A stretch of 64,000 bases of DNA from Angiostrongylus vasorum (GCA_018806985.1 JADANN010000024.1:248001-312000), one strand, 5' to 3'. Counted from the first letter of the stretch, positions 1 to 13,319 are shown. Numbers and translations: made by a program. Notes: generated from the letters alone by a model not told the origin.

Positions 1-70
1 GTCCGCTTTGACTACTGCTTCGCCGACTAACAGTTGTTTTACGACCAGCTAATCACACGCTTCAACAATA

Positions 71-585
71 TCAGAGCACCACCTTCTTGTAGCCACGATT
101 CACCAGGTTTACAGCAATAATGTAATCGTATTCGTTCATCATCACAATGACAAGGTTCCTTCTATAAGCCGTTCCTGAAATCACGAAGTCGTTCTTTCTG
201 GCATCGAAATCCTGTGGAATGAACATTATTAAGTCCTGAATTTCTCCACGCAGCTTTTGAGATGGCGGAAAACTATTATAACGCACAGGAACTTCAACCA
301 ATGCCTTCGATTCCTCGATGTCGACGATGATTTCGGTCTTCGCTGATTGTAATTCAAGACGTCATTTCCAAGATTTTCGAGCCAACAAGAAATAGTTCTT
401 CGCTCGCAGATGTGTTCCTAAATGTCAATACTGTGCCGACCAGCTACAACACCTTCAAACCACTTCCACTTCCCAACCATTAAAATGATTCCGAACGTAC
501 ATTTGCAATTAGAGAAGCTCGATACACTAATACTGGATGAGAAAAGGTTGGTTCTGACCATTATAAAGAAATACAGAACATTCAT
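71..585 (-). CDS. Hypothetical two-exon gene downstream of PWP2
   Basis: Not recognised. Proposed exons are 585-432 and 342-71 (about 141 aa). The second exon is the firmer part: it follows an acceptor (…aatcag), is open for 89 codons and ends in a stop at 71. The first exon begins at an ATG eight codons upstream of a second in-frame ATG, follows a tgtttag acceptor-like site, and ends at a GTATTG donor whose phase (1) fits exon 2. The protein has a slightly hydrophobic N-terminus, a WFEGVV stretch and an acidic middle; no catalytic motif is evident. It lies on the same strand as PWP2, about 340 bases after its stop, which would suit a downstream operon gene with spliced-leader addition. The first exon could be wrong, and further exons could be missed. 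Confidence 0.42.
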
Positions 586-921
586 AAACTAAACATTGCA
601 TAGACAAATAGTGGACCATTCGTCCTGAACAACATAATATTTACTTAGTGGTAAACAATGAACAAGTGAAGCTTGTCATTCCCACGGAATACTACATCAA
701 AATTGAACGTTCACTCCTTTCACAATTTCATCTAACAACCATGGCAACTTTACAAACAAAAACAAAAAACAACGCGAGAAAGTCAACAAAATCAAGTCGC
801 TAACGACCATAATACAACTAGATGAAAATCACCCAAAGGGATATTGACCTATTCTCAAGTAACATTAATTGACTGGGCTTTAATTAGCACTCTATCACCT
901 TATCATCTTGCCTCACTCACT
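586..921. other. Intergenic gap between PWP2 stop and the small gene
   Basis: Carries the presumed PWP2 3' UTR on the minus strand (an ATTAAA-like signal lies near 880). No repeat family or convincing exon was seen. Confidence 0.4.
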
Positions 922-3900
922 TCATCGTTGAAGTTTTCGAGCTGCCAAAATATATCGAAGTCCAAACTTATTTTGATCGGCTCTAAAAGCGTGTTTAAGT
1001 ACTGAAAATAAGTTTAGTAAATCACCCTAAAGCCTAGATATACAGCTTTAAAGCAAAATCTCTATGAACATACAACTTCGAAATTAATTGACTATGATGA
1101 GCCACAATCTGTTGGATTCCCGTCAGTACTGCAACATCGGTCCGTCCTTTAAGGCGCATCCCATGAATGTATAGAATATGTCTCAGCCAAATCTAAACTA
1201 TGACTATTTACATTTCTAGAAACATTTTGAGGTGCAGTCATTACGAAATTCCCCCATTTTCAACGTGTAACATATATCTACGGAGTTTCGAACACTTACT
1301 GTCACCAATACAAATGGTCAACAATTTAGAGGTTTAACGGCGGGTATTCCGCTCGTGATGTTCGAACTAAAACGATTTGTTTTAGAAAAATTCCATAGGT
1401 TTCCTAATGCAATCACCTGTAACAACGTTGATCATCGGCTGATTCGAGGAGATATTGGTAAAACCTGCTTTAACTTTTGTCATGTACCAAAGGTGTTCGG
1501 TGCGGTACTACTCGAAGTACCCTAACAACACCATACTTTTCGTATGAGGTCTTCTATTACCATTACTCTTTCTGACAATCAAATAGTTGTGAATAATTTA
1601 TTACCCTTTGCCACGATATAGTTTTACTCCTAGCTGCGGTTCCTGATGGAAATGACAAAGCATTTTTCAACTTATTCTGCTTGAAGATGGCCCGTGCTAT
1701 GTACCATTCTAAAGCGTAAGTTCCGTTCCATATTCTCACTTTAACGTCACCTCTTTATAATTTTTCTTCAAATTGTGGCTTTATTGTGAAGTTACCACTG
1801 TTTTATTACTGCTATTCATTTCTCTAATTTGTGCCAAGTTTAAGTCGTTAGATAATAAAGTGGAAGCACTTTTGATGAAGTAAGATTTGGACGCAGATCA
1901 GCAAAAAATCTCCATAACACCAACAGCGCATTTCGCCAGGAAGATATGGTTGAACGTTGTTTACAAAACTAAAGTGATGGAGATGAAAGCCCTGACGACG
2001 TACGACTACATAAGATTTCAACTAAAGATCTAAATACAACGGGAGTAACAGAACAAATGAAAGTGCTTCATATCCTTTTAGGACAGGCCATTACACCGAA
2101 TTAGCGAACATCTGAGAGATGAAGAGGACGAAGGACGACTCAACCATGAAAGGCTTCCTATGTAACACAAGGAATACAACTTTGGTTAAGAAAAAAGATC
2201 AATCCCATTCCAGTGTAAAGGATAAAGGATAAAGGATAAAGCTCTCGGCGTTGATCAATCCCCTGAGGAATGCGCCATGCATTCGACTTCATTAAGCATC
2301 GTTGGATGTGAATGAATGTATATCTGGCCTTTACAATGACTCGCGGTGGCCTACCGATGTATCGAGCCGGTGCTGCTATCCTCCCAGACAAGTCTGGTAC
2401 CAATTTGCCGACCCCGGAGGAATTGAGGGCTGCTGGGCCATGGGCGCGAGGATCGATTCCACGTGTGTGTCGGTGGCGCCTCCAACCACTGCACCATACG
2501 CGCCCTTTTTTGTTCACTGGTGTAGTGGTGTACGCGTCAGGCCATTCCAACGGAGTGGTATTTCATTCGATCTCACATGGCCCAACCAAATTCCCTGATC
2601 TTTGGGAAACAGCAACTTGATAAATTGTAAAGCTTTTAGGAAATGGTTATATAAGTGGTCCTAAGCACTATTCTCAAGATATAAGTGAAAAATAATGACA
2701 GTAAGAATTCAGAACTGTCCAAACATGCAACGCGATCACATCGATGACCAACTACTTCCTTGATGTGCAGCGCTTCTTGACATTATTTGTAATTTTGTTA
2801 GCGTTAACCATATATTTAATACCAGATGACTTGTACAAAGTCCTCTCGATGAACTAGTTTCTTATCTACAATGTATTTCTCGATATGTCGCATTTTATGG
2901 TGTTTCGCGCAAAATAAATACGTCCGACAGGGCGTTTTTTGTAAACTATTAAGTGTAGAGAATGGTTTTTCTCGTCTCAACCCTAACGTATGATTTGCTT
3001 TCGATTAGTTATCAGTACGATTGGTGCGGTTAAAAAAAACTCTCGAACCCACTAAACTCAAGATGGACACTGTAGCGTAGATACGGGGGAGTTATGGATT
3101 AAACTCGTTTGGAATTGAAACTTAAAAAGACTGAAGAATAAAAACACTGGTGAACACCATTGTTACCTGCTAGATGAAATCACAGATTTAACGTACAAGA
3201 AAAAAACATCCTCACCATATAAAAGTGCACATGTATTGAACTTGCAACCACCTGACCGTCAGCGATCCACTTTAGCAATTTCTCCACATACAGCAGTGGC
3301 AGCGCTTGTACAACTAACTCGACTGAAATATCGTCACTAATATTCCTTTCTAAAAAAATCAAACTATAGAAAGACTACGCAGTAAACTGACAAATTATCT
3401 TTTTAAACTTACTCTGCTCAACCTCTGTGCTTTCCATCGTCTTCTTTATCAACGATGAATCGTTTAATCGTAAACTCGCCATAAGAGCCGTTGAATAGTC
3501 ACATAAGGAAATAGCTCGTAAATTAATAAATAAACAAATCAAGCATGAACGGCTGTAATATAAAAGGATAGAACCTTCTAATCATTGCTGGTGTTGTTTG
3601 AATGTCCAGTTGGAACGGATCAAAGATCCCATCCATATCCAGTGAGTATACACCAACACCTTCTGTACTGCATACGGCAAATGTCCGTCCTAAATACGCA
3701 AAATAAATGGAGAACAAGATGGAACAGTTGATTTCGTATGAGCTACCGTCTACAATGAACCACAATATTTTCATTTCGGAGGGAAAGAAACCACTAACCA
3801 GGAACTGTCATAAGAGATTATTTCCATCAAAGAGTATTTCGACAATTGTTAAAAAATTTCAGACGCCATTTGTCAAGAAAAACAGGGTGGGAAAACAGGT

Positions 3901-6900
3901 AAAGATTTTAACTTGGGGGGTATTCTACATTTCACGACCACAAGACGAAGTTAGACACCCTCATGATTAGCAGGTTAATGTTGTAAATCAAAGATATGGG
4001 AAATACTACATCCATAGTCACACCCACCAGTTGGACAAAACGCTACCGCGTAAACTGCAGCTTGTGGTCGTGCACTCCGCTCTCCTAGATCGAAATGTTT
4101 CGATCCTGGCAGCCGAATCGCTCGCTTTCCATCAGGTTCCGTTTCTGAGTCGCTAGTGTCGCAAAGTGCCATGTTGCCGAACTCAGTGAAGTTACGGCGA
4201 TTTACATCCAACTGCAACGAGTTCGAAGTTTATGCGTTAAACACATCAAGAATAGTTCAGCAGTAACACTCAAATGTATAGTTAAAGCAAGTGGTACTAC
4301 AAGTTGAAAGCCCTAACATTACCACACAAAAAAATATGTGCCCAAAAATGTAAGAAGAGAACAACGAAGTTGTAGGACTTTTGCAGTGTGCTCCGAAACA
4401 CATTGACAGGATGATAACTATATTTTTTGAGTAAAAAAGAACTTGATGAGACCCATAGAATTTCTCCAGCATATTTTTTGACGAAAGCAATTGTTTCAAC
4501 CAAACACAAAAAAGCTAAAGCTGATCACAGAATCCTATAATGAGCACAACTCGTGACTGCGTTAATAAGACATCTCAATTTCGTTTAATAGTCGAAAAAC
4601 AATTCTTCATAGGAAGGGTATGCTCACCACAACTCCATCAAGGCTACGGTTCTCAGTAATCTTGAATTTTTTGACGAGAATTCGGTCCCGGACCGAATAT
4701 AAGCAAAAATTGTTCGAATCACCACCTAACAGCAGCAATGCGCTGTCAGGTGAGAACTGCATACAAGTGAATGATCTGAATGGAACTAATTAACCACCCC
4801 CAGGAAAACAATACTAGAATCCAAAGAAACGTTGTGGTTTTAGAATAAATACTTGTTCTGTGCCGCATTTTGCCGTGTGATCAAATCAGTTTGCCCTCTT
4901 GAAGGATCGAGATCCAACTTTGCATCGATAGTCCCGACAAATCCCATCTGAAAGCATATTTTTACCGCTACAAGATTAACCTATCTACAAAAACAGTAAG
5001 AGATTCCGAAAAAACTACTGTTTTACACTCTATACAAACGAAGAACCCTCCTAGAAATGTGGCTCTTACAAACGTTTACTGACTCATCATGGCTGGAAAG
5101 TGTTCTTGACTGTAGGTCTGTGGTCTACAGTGGATGGTATCTTTACCAGCAGGATCTCCCAAGCTAAGGGAACTGAAGGTTCCACTCAGAAGCCTAGCTA
5201 AGAGTAAACCAATACCAGGAGCCACCTCCATCCTGGTAGGAAAAATCGCACTGGAAATGAGAGCCTCCCTAACGGTTCGATTTATGCGGAGATCGACCAT
5301 ATTCTCATTAAGAGAAGACGATGGCTCTTTGACACCTCAGTGGTAGCTGGCTTCTGTCCTGAATCTGATTAGAGCCTATTCGATGCAAGGATTCTACAGA
5401 GCCATGAGCTGCAAATGAACTCCTGTCACCGTATAAGAGAAACAAGACAAACTGTGTATGGCGAGGATATTTTCAGTGGAACTCTCTCCTCGATGATTGC
5501 CAAAGAAATAAAGACCATGCCGAGGATTAAGAGATGCTTGTCAACGGACTCAAAACTTGTAGGGAACTCGCCTCGGCTCATCAAACAAAAGGTTCAGACC
5601 GCATCTCCACTAACACCGGTTGTTAGAGAATAGAAGATTGAAGCTTGAAGTCATTGCAACACATTTAACATCGCTGATAATAAATGCCATCTGCTGACGG
5701 TCATTGGGGCAGGATTTACATCAGTATACAAAGAAAAATTCATTGGAAACAGCTCAGAAATGATTTAGTTCGAAGAAATGCCATCAGGATCTATGCGGGT
5801 TCCGCTATCGTCCCTCATAAGCGAAGATGACACTATCACCACATCTCCCAATATTCCCCGTCCCACAATCTCCGATTGGAACCCAGAAATCGTGGCTAGA
5901 GAAAAGCCGCTCAGGGAGAAATTATCCATCCTCTGGAGTTCGAGCTGCCATAACAAGCATGAAGAGCACAGCTCCAGGACCCGATAACACTGCCGACTTC
6001 CTTAGATGATGGCCACAAATTACACGTACCTCTCGCAACCCAGATGACATCTTACCTTCAGGAGGAGAAACCCCAGGCCAATGGAGGACCTCGCGCACCA
6101 TCCTCAAGCTCGGGAAGGGTGACCGAAGGAATCTTCGTAATTACCGCTTAGCATGCTTGTTGAATGTACTCTACAAACTCTTTACGAAGTTTATCTTTTT
6201 GTGCATATCGGAAAACTTGAATAAGGCACAACCAGATGAGCCAGCAGGATCCTAACAACTATTCTCCTCAAACTCGGGAAGGATGACCGAAGGAACTACG
6301 CACATGGACTACGTGCAAACCGTGTCCAGGGACATGGAAGTCCGTAGAGAGTACGATGCGGCCTTTATCCTAACCTTTTATCGACTACTAGAAAGCGTTA
6401 AACAGCGCCGGAATGAATGGAATTCTATCAACGTTCGTCAACAAAGGAATGGACCCGTCCTGTATAAGAACTCCATCTGACTGTTATCGGAAGTGCACTA
6501 GGAAGATACTGCTTTTTCGTCATACCATTACCATACCTAAAGGAAAAGATGTTTGACAAGACGACACAAAACCGACAACGCTATTTACTGCTGCTGTGCA
6601 GTAGACAATGAAATCACTCGATTTGGAACAGAAGGGCATACGTATTGATGAAAAGATCTTCGTTTCGCGGGTCACCATCTTCACCTTTTCGTTGCTCAAA
6701 GAAGTCAGCGAAACGGGAAATAGGATTGGTTCGTGCATAAACGAGACGAAGAGGTAGTTTATGAAGAGCCATGGTGGGAAGGCGAACAAATCGAATTGGA
6801 TAGTTCCGATTACAAAGACCATCTCGTATGTGTACCTTCAGCGTTCACTTAACATGAAGAACAACATGAAGGAGGAATTAAAAAAGACGGAGAAGAGGCA

Positions 6901-9900
6901 GAATGGGCCCATTCGGGAAACTCAAAGAAGCCACAGACGAACTAACTGACCAGAAAATCAGCGCTCACTTTCTCGATTCAAGAGTCCTCCCAGCGCTCTG
7001 TTATGCAGCAAAGAATTGGGCTGACACTTCAACCACATCAAGAGTATGAATAGCTGGAATGCGAAGCTCTGATCTCCGAAATCTATCTCATCTTCGGGAT
7101 CTAAGAGAGTGCACTACGACAGCGCAGCACAGACGACCCAATCGCAAAAGCTACAGATGACGGATGAACGAAAAGAACGGTGGAGTGGCCCCGAAAAGAA
7201 TGCAAACGTCCTCTTGGACTACCACAACCATAAGCGATGCCAGATCAAGGAAAAACGAATGGAAATCGTGTTGAGGTCTACATCCAGTGTTTACATGAAA
7301 TACACTAGAATACTTCTCTCCGGATTCCTGTGACGAACTCAATAGTACAAAAGCCACAAAAAAAGTGAAAGCAAATCCGACCATAAATCTGAAAATCGAA
7401 AAAAAATTACGTATTAAATTTAAGCCGTGAAAGCAACACTTCTCCTCCATCAATGGTTCTCGAATCCCCAAGACTGCGGATGTTGCGCTGCGCCAAGAAC
7501 CAAAATCAACATTTAAAGAATGTCTGTATCATTACACACAACAGCCCAGAGTTTGCTCTACGATCCCATCAGATCTACAAATCGATAGCACTATGAGAAA
7601 ATCACGAGTAGTTATGGAAAAACGAGTATTATCGTAAATGACTCGAAACATTTGCTGACGTTGCCGATGTAATTATGTATCTACAGATAGTCGTCGATGG
7701 TTGTTTTATGGATTCTCATAAAATTTTATCAGCTAAGACCCACATCTTTCCCGTGATATAGTGTTATAATCGAATCCACTGTGAGAACAGCTACTAGTTG
7801 TCCACATGGTGAAAATGTTACGGATAAGCCTTCCTGTGGGAGTTCGGTAGTTTCACAAGTCGAGTCCACAATATTCCACATTCTACAATAAAGAGTAACT
7901 TCGAAACTATATTTCATAACGAAGGGTAATATCGAAAGTATTTCGAAAGATAGAATGGTAAAATATTTATAGTGATATATATTACATGTCCTCCCAACGA
8001 TTTACCGCCTCATCGTGGCTAGGTGTTCCTGGGTGTGGGGCTGCGCTGTACACCGAGGACAGCTGGGAGATTCATCCACCCGGCAAGGTCTTCTCCTTGG
8101 CTGAGGAGTCCGGCGTTTCCATCAGCAAGCCCAGCTTGGAGTAAACCAATGCCAGATTCCACGACGGTATCAAAGTAATGGCATGGTGGCAAACTTCCCC
8201 CTGATCCACAAAGGCGGCGACTGCTTGTGGTGGTGACGACCTGGGGCAGACTTCGGCCAGGCTGACCTCAGGACTCCAAAGAAACACAATGGCTAGACCA
8301 GCAAAACTCCGAAAAGTGGAGAATATGCTGTGGCCCGCATAACCAGTGAGGAAAGGCCGTCCAAGTATCCAAATTTCTTTTTATTTTTCATTTTATATGA
8401 CCGGTCTTCACGTCTACTATGCAGATCTCAGCACTTCTCACATTCGATTCGTTTCCTCGCATCTATTGTCCATGAAAGTCTTCCAAGTTTTTATGTGTAG
8501 CTTCGGCTGCTTCTTGAAGATCTTTATATCATCTTCAATGTCATAAAATGCTGGTCGAGCAATTATCCCTGGAATCTTGAGATAGCTGGGCTGGAGCGTT
8601 CCGAATTGGATTGCAGAGAGTGGACTCTTTTCCCCAGACAAGTCCAGTACCAATTTCCCGACCTCGGAGGCATAAGAGGTTTGGTTGGCCCAGCGAGGAA
8701 TCGAACTAGCACCATGCTCGTGATAACGGACATCACTACCACTGTGTATTCGCCCTGTCATACATATATACATATACATACACATATAACATACTAAGCA
8801 TCCAAGTAAGTAAGACATATAGCATATATTTATATTTGTCAAGCCAGCTAATAAATATATATTATTATTACTGTCTAACTTAAAAGGTGCATAGATGGGA
8901 AAGTTAACGGAGCTCAACCAATCAACTAAATCTGAAAAAAAAACACGGACAATCTTGAAAGGTTGGCGCTATATGCGATCATCTTGAAAGCATGTTTAGA
9001 GCACCAGTGATTGTTTGAATGAACATTATTCAAGAACAAAGCTTACTTTAGTGTTCGATCCCAAGAAACACTGGCAAGGATGTTACCGTGCATACTAATA
9101 CTAGCAATATTTGACCGATGACCACTAAGAATATCCAATAACGATCCGTTCTCCATACTCCACAAGAAAATACTAAAGACTTCTTTAGCTGCTGCTACAA
9201 CAATATCACCCGACTGATCAACCGCCAAGCTTCCAAGCTGTGTTGGTTCTGGGCAAACCATGGTACGAAAATTGCGGTACCTGAAATAAAAGGATATGCA
9301 CACAGATTTATGTTTTCAATGGGTGATTGCTTCGGTGGAGCAAAAATACGTTATAACGAATATTAATTCACCATGCATTATTTAAGCTATCTCATCTGAA
9401 TTCTACAACTCTCTTCGTACCTCAAATAAAACAGAAGAGCTTGTCAACTGCGCTAAAAGATCGCACCTCTTGAGATCATGCGCACGCACTGTGCCATCAA
9501 GTGATGCGCTGAGAATCGCCTTTCCACTTTGCGTCCAACAAATACCCGTTACTGCGGATGTATGCTCGTCGAACGTCACTGTACAGAAAGCTGTACGTCC
9601 GCTCCAGATTTTAACCTTCCCATCTTCTGCACCCGTAGCTAGTAATGATCCATCTGGTGAGTACTGCATCGTTAAAATCCTTTGTGAATGAGATTGCTGC
9701 TTCAGTACATAAGTTTCTGATTGCCATTCCCATACCTAAACTCCTTTTAAAAAGAGGTGTCAAAAAAGTTCTCTAAAGAAGAATATCCCAACACCAACCA
9801 CTAACTGAGCAGCCGATCCCTTTCCACAACCCAGTGCGAGCCAATCTCCTGTACTGTTCATCGCCACGCTACTTATCTGCAGCTCCGACACTTTTAAATT

Positions 9901-10405
9901 ATGTATCAGTGCAAATGATGGCACCTCATGAAGTACGAACACGCCATTTGAAAAAGCCGTTAGCAAAATATTCGACTTTACGTGTATACGACAAGACGTC
10001 ACATCTATACCAGATTTGCCGCTACCAGATGATTCCAAAAGAGAGTATCTGTAATGGTTGTTCGTCGTTCAATCTAAACCCATTGATGTGATATTCACAT
10101 CAAAGTCTACTATCAGAATTCAAAAAGAATTGTAACAGGTTTTGTTAATGGCGAAGTTTAGCCGCTGACGCTAGAACATAGTAATCAGCCTATAACAACC
10201 GTAGTGACCTACCCCTCTGTGGTAGTTATCTAGATAGTTTAGTTTCCGCTCCGGACCCAAACAAAGACGACTCGACTCACACTCTAACCTTTTCCAATGT
10301 ATTAAAAAGGAAAATTAAACTGACCGTTTTGTCTTCTCATAGTACAGCCTCGTAACCATTTCATCATCACCTTCTACTTCGTCTTCCTCCTTCGTCCATT
10401 TTCCT

Positions 10406-10446
<41 letters not shown>

Positions 10447-12746
10447 CTAGTGCCATGCACTCAGCTGCAATAAACATTGGTGATTGAATGCATATCTGGC
10501 CTATACAAAGTACTTCAGTGATCTTCGCATGTGTCGAGTCAGTATTTCTAGGCCATCAGAGTAGATTCATATCGCGTGAAATACAACCATAAAGATGCTG
10601 AGATATCAGCAAAACTCGGAACTTCAAGTGGGCCTCGAACCAGTGGTTACCCTTACGGGTGCGCACGTGCTGTCCACTACACCAACCCAGGCCCTTTCTT
10701 TGGCTTTCTATCAGCCTATTTTTTGCTCTAACCATGCTATAAACAATCAATCGTCAATAGAAATGAGCTGAGGAACACAAATCTGCGTTGAACCCAATGA
10801 AGCTGAAGCTGCAGTCAAAACCACAAGTTCGAAGCCTACCTGAGGTTCTGAGTTTTGTTCATACTTCCTTTAATTTAATTACTTTACATGTGTCATACTG
10901 AACATTTCTTTAAATTCAGACAGAGTATTTACTTTCCATAACCTCAACAATATATAGTGACTTCTGTGAAAATCGAGACCTAATCCAACAAGAATTCTTA
11001 GGCGTTAAAGGAGTGTAAAGGAAACTTGAGTAAAACTACATAAGGCCACAACTACGTAGCGCTTACCTTCCACTAAGTCTCCAGGTTGAATAGATGCAGT
11101 CCACACATTCGCAATGCCACGTTTACAGACGGAAATCAGCTAAAGTTTCAAAATATCGTCCACAGTGATAAAACTACATTTATCTGCCGACTATGATATT
11201 GTGTGCGACGAATAATCTTGAACAGACTTACGTCATAATTACTATTTATGAACTGGCACATAACTATTGATCCTCGATGAGCAGCCAACGAATGAATGAA
11301 AAGATTACGATAGTCACGAGAGCCTACCACGCGAACAATATTATCCTCTCCTCCGGCGACAACTAGACTAAAGTGATGAGAAGTCACTTCGCAAGAAAAT
11401 ATTTCCTTCGAACACAAAAAGAAAAAAACCATGAAAGTTAATGCCTTGCAGTAATCGTTGACGTTTTCTATACTAACCCTAAGAACTTACCAGCCATCAT
11501 TGGACCAATCCACACACTTTAAGGTTTCTGATGACAAGTGATACGTTTTCGAAAGGTAGAACGGATAGTACATTGAAGGCGATTGTTTTCCAATTTCCTG
11601 AATTTGTAAATCCATGTCACGACATATTGCAACGAGGCTGAAAGATGACGAGGGTTAAGGAGATGCTACAATGCCATTAAATTACAGAGTACAAATGCAA
11701 GTAGAACAGAACAGTTGTAAATGACAAATCCTCACTTTCCATCCGGTGAGAACTGAACTGCGCGTACCGTCCTGTTGGCACGGAATTTGAATATTACTGT
11801 CTCAGTACTTGTGTTTATATAAAGCACATGACCACCTATAAGCTTATCTGATTTAAAAGGTAAAAAAAATTCGATCAGTTTACATTAAGTTCAAAATGAA
11901 CGAATTTTCATGCAGTAACAGTGGTTGATTTCAATTTAAAAAAAAAGAATAAAGCTATCGGCGTTGATCAATATCTGAGGAATGTGTCATGCTTTCGACT
12001 CCATTGAGCATCGTTGGTGATTAAATGCTTATCTGGCCTTTACAATGACTTGCGGTGGCCTTCCGATGTATCAAACTAGTGCTACCATCCTCCCAGACAA
12101 GTCTGCTACCAATTTGCCGACCCCGGAGGGATGGAAGGCTTGATGGACCATGGGCGTGAGAATCGATCTCATGAGTATTGCAAGGTGCCTCAGACCAATG
12201 TCCTACACGCGCCTTTCGATGATGATGGTTTCAACAAGATGAGTAAACGGTATATTGAAAAAATAAGATCACAACATGCGTCAAGATAGAACAGCACAAA
12301 GACTCCGTTCATAACCAATAGCAAGGAAAAAGGTCCAGAATTTCTGAATAAGCAGTAAACAAAAACGCCACAAACCTTCGTTAGAAACGATCATATGAGA
12401 CCCCGTGTTATTTATTGCCACAGAGATAATGTTGTGTAAACAGTCAAAGGACAACGTTTTCGACACATTGCTAAAATAGGTAACGAATCGCTTTAAATCC
12501 AGAATCACTAGGACAAATAAAACGCTCTAGACATCAAACAGCTTCATCGATTCCAGGAAATGCTGAAGCACTGTCAAAGATAATCAATCGATAGTAAGAC
12601 CAGAAAGAAACCTACTTCTTCAGGTCGAAAACCGAGAGTTTGTTCCCAACAGGACTAATCACCGAGTTCCCATCCGGTGAAAAAATCACGTCACCATTTC
12701 GGTAAACCGAACCGATTAGGTTAGAAAAACGAAAATTCAAATCCAT
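922..12746 (-). CDS. PWP2: Periodic tryptophan protein 2 (PWP2/UTP1), SSU processome WD40 protein
   Basis: PWP2 belongs to the UTP-B complex of the nucleolar small-subunit processome and is needed for early 18S rRNA processing. Nineteen exons: 12746-12616, 12470-12376, 11835-11736, 11637-11491, 11367-11232, 11139-11067, 10403-10325, 10048-9799, 9735-9467, 9280-9047, 7882-7744, 4947-4853, 4775-4628, 4211-4028, 3689-3575, 3516-3413, 3349-3216, 1192-1074, 982-922. All phases agree and the sum is 871 codons (870 aa; human 919). The N-terminus MDLNFRFSNLIGSVYR and the NSVISPVGNKLS motif are typical. WD40 repeats (for example YSPDGSLLATGAEDGKVKIW and LASVSWDRT) run from residue 10 to about 720, interrupted by an acidic linker near 227-253. 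A Utp12-type C-terminal domain covers about 735-850. Oddity: the exon at 3516 lacks a normal AG acceptor. The introns hold a LINE and several SINEs. Confidence 0.95.
2218..2505 (-). repeat. SINE family A, near full length
   Basis: tRNA-derived SINE inserted in the largest 3' PWP2 intron (1193-3215). On the minus strand the head reads as a tRNA-like region with box A (tggTGCAGTGGTTGG) and a box B-like GGAATCGATCC. A shared core (AATTGGTACCAGACTTG) follows, and the tail is made of AAGGATA repeats on the plus strand. Long open frames across it are shadows. The rest of the intron (1193-2217 and 2506-3215) shows no further repeat or exon. Confidence 0.8.
5075..5262 (-). repeat. Family B retroposon, diverged fragment
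   Basis: Plus-strand text resembles the head half of family B (…ctcatcatggctgg… and …gctaagagtaaaccaatacc). It lies inside the PWP2 intron 4948-7743 and directly abuts the LINE remnant that follows. Confidence 0.6.
5346..7345 (+). mobile_element. RTE-type LINE remnant, lineage 2 (linker, RT and C-terminal region)
   Basis: Decayed non-LTR retrotransposon inside a PWP2 intron, antisense to the gene. Frames drift between three registers. Recognisable pieces in order are the pre-RT linker with an STAPGPD-like motif (about 5950), LNKAQP (about 6220), MDYVQTVSRDMEVRREYDA (6307, the RT segment before the aspartate-bearing block), VYLQRSLNMKNNMKEEL (about 6830) and the region after RT to about 7340. 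Many stops and indels show that it is dead. The 5' endonuclease part is absent. It matches the same lineage as the copies at 33.0 and 61 kb. Confidence 0.75.
7993..8345 (-). repeat. Family B retroposon
   Basis: Near-complete copy in the PWP2 intron 7883-9046. The conserved TTTACCGCCTCATCGTGGCT head is on the plus-strand left side, and the tail-side ggccgtccaagtatcc is on the right. No coding capacity. Confidence 0.75.
8380..8795 (-). repeat. SINE family D
   Basis: On the minus strand the right end reads as a tRNA-like head: box A-like tacacAGTGGTAGTGATG and box B GTTCGATTCCTCG. A core (AATTGGTACTGGACTTG) shared with family A comes next, and then a longer family-specific body ending near gaccggtcttcacg. 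The 159-codon open frame across it is not a gene. A run of tata/cata simple sequence (8757-8850) flanks the head. Confidence 0.75.
10411..10444. repeat. (TA)n microsatellite
   Basis: Uninterrupted TA dinucleotides just upstream of PWP2 exon 7, on the acceptor side of the intron. Confidence 0.95.
10480..10545 (-). repeat. SINE family A fragment
   Basis: Short stretch matching the family A body (gaatgcatatctggcctata); head and tail are missing. Confidence 0.5.
10575..10830 (-). repeat. SINE family C
   Basis: Diverged copy in the PWP2 intron 10404-11066. It reads gatgctgagatatcagcaaa at the tail side, then a tRNA-like block with ggcctcgaaccagtgg, and ends with the gctgaagctgcag head motif. Confidence 0.65.
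11949..12214 (-). repeat. SINE family A
   Basis: Copy in the PWP2 intron 11836-12375, with a conserved core (tctgctaccaatttgccgac) and a tRNA-like head ending ctacacgcgcc on the plus strand. Confidence 0.75.
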
Positions 12747-13064
12747 AAGGGGTTCAAAACTGAGGCAACAGACTTCGTACCATCAAATATTTTGATTTAT
12801 CTGCGACCAAACTCTGAAGAACACGAACAAAAATGAAACTCAAGAACCATCCAGGAGTTCAAGTAGCACTCGCAACGTCATCGTTCGTCTCCATTTATAA
12901 AACACAGGGACCAAAAAATGAAAAAGAAAACGACGTTCAATTGAAATTAGCTAATTTCACGTGACCTATGTTGTTTCATGTTGGTTAATAGCTAGATTAA
13001 TGACGTATAACAACACAAGTCGTGACAATCGAGTGACAGAAAACGTGGTTTACTAGTCTGAACA

Positions 13065-13312
13065 CAGTACATTTGGACATTTGGACGGCCCGTCCTCACT
13101 AGTTGTGCGGGCCGCAGCATAATCTCCATTGTTCGGAGATTTGAAGACTTGGCCATTGTGGCTCCCAGAAGTCTCGAGGTCAACCTGACCAAAGTCTGCC
13201 TCAGGTCGTCACAACTACAAGTGGTGGTCACTCTTGTGGATCACAGGGGAATTTGCCACCATGCAACTAGTTTGATACCATGACGGTTTTGGATCCTGGT
13301 ATTGGTTTACAC
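13065..13312 (+). repeat. Family B retroposon, truncated
   Basis: Plus-strand text starts with the tail side (ggacatttggacggcccgtc) and breaks off at attggtttacac, so the head third is missing. It lies upstream of the PWP2 start. The bases 12747-13064 between them hold the PWP2 5' flank and no recognised element. Confidence 0.7.
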
Positions 13313-13319
13313 ACAATAA

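Noticed and set aside
1940..2160. Possible mariner-type transposase scrap on the plus strand
   Set aside because: Some acidic and basic words resemble such proteins, but no catalytic motif, inverted repeats or stable frame could be found.
8438..8917. 159-codon minus-strand frame
   Set aside because: Lies on a SINE D copy and simple sequence.
10923..10953. Short minus-strand exon-like piece (acceptor tttcacag, donor GTAAAT) in PWP2
   Set aside because: In the required phase it contains a TGA; the exon at 10403-10325 fits phase and encodes the expected acidic linker.
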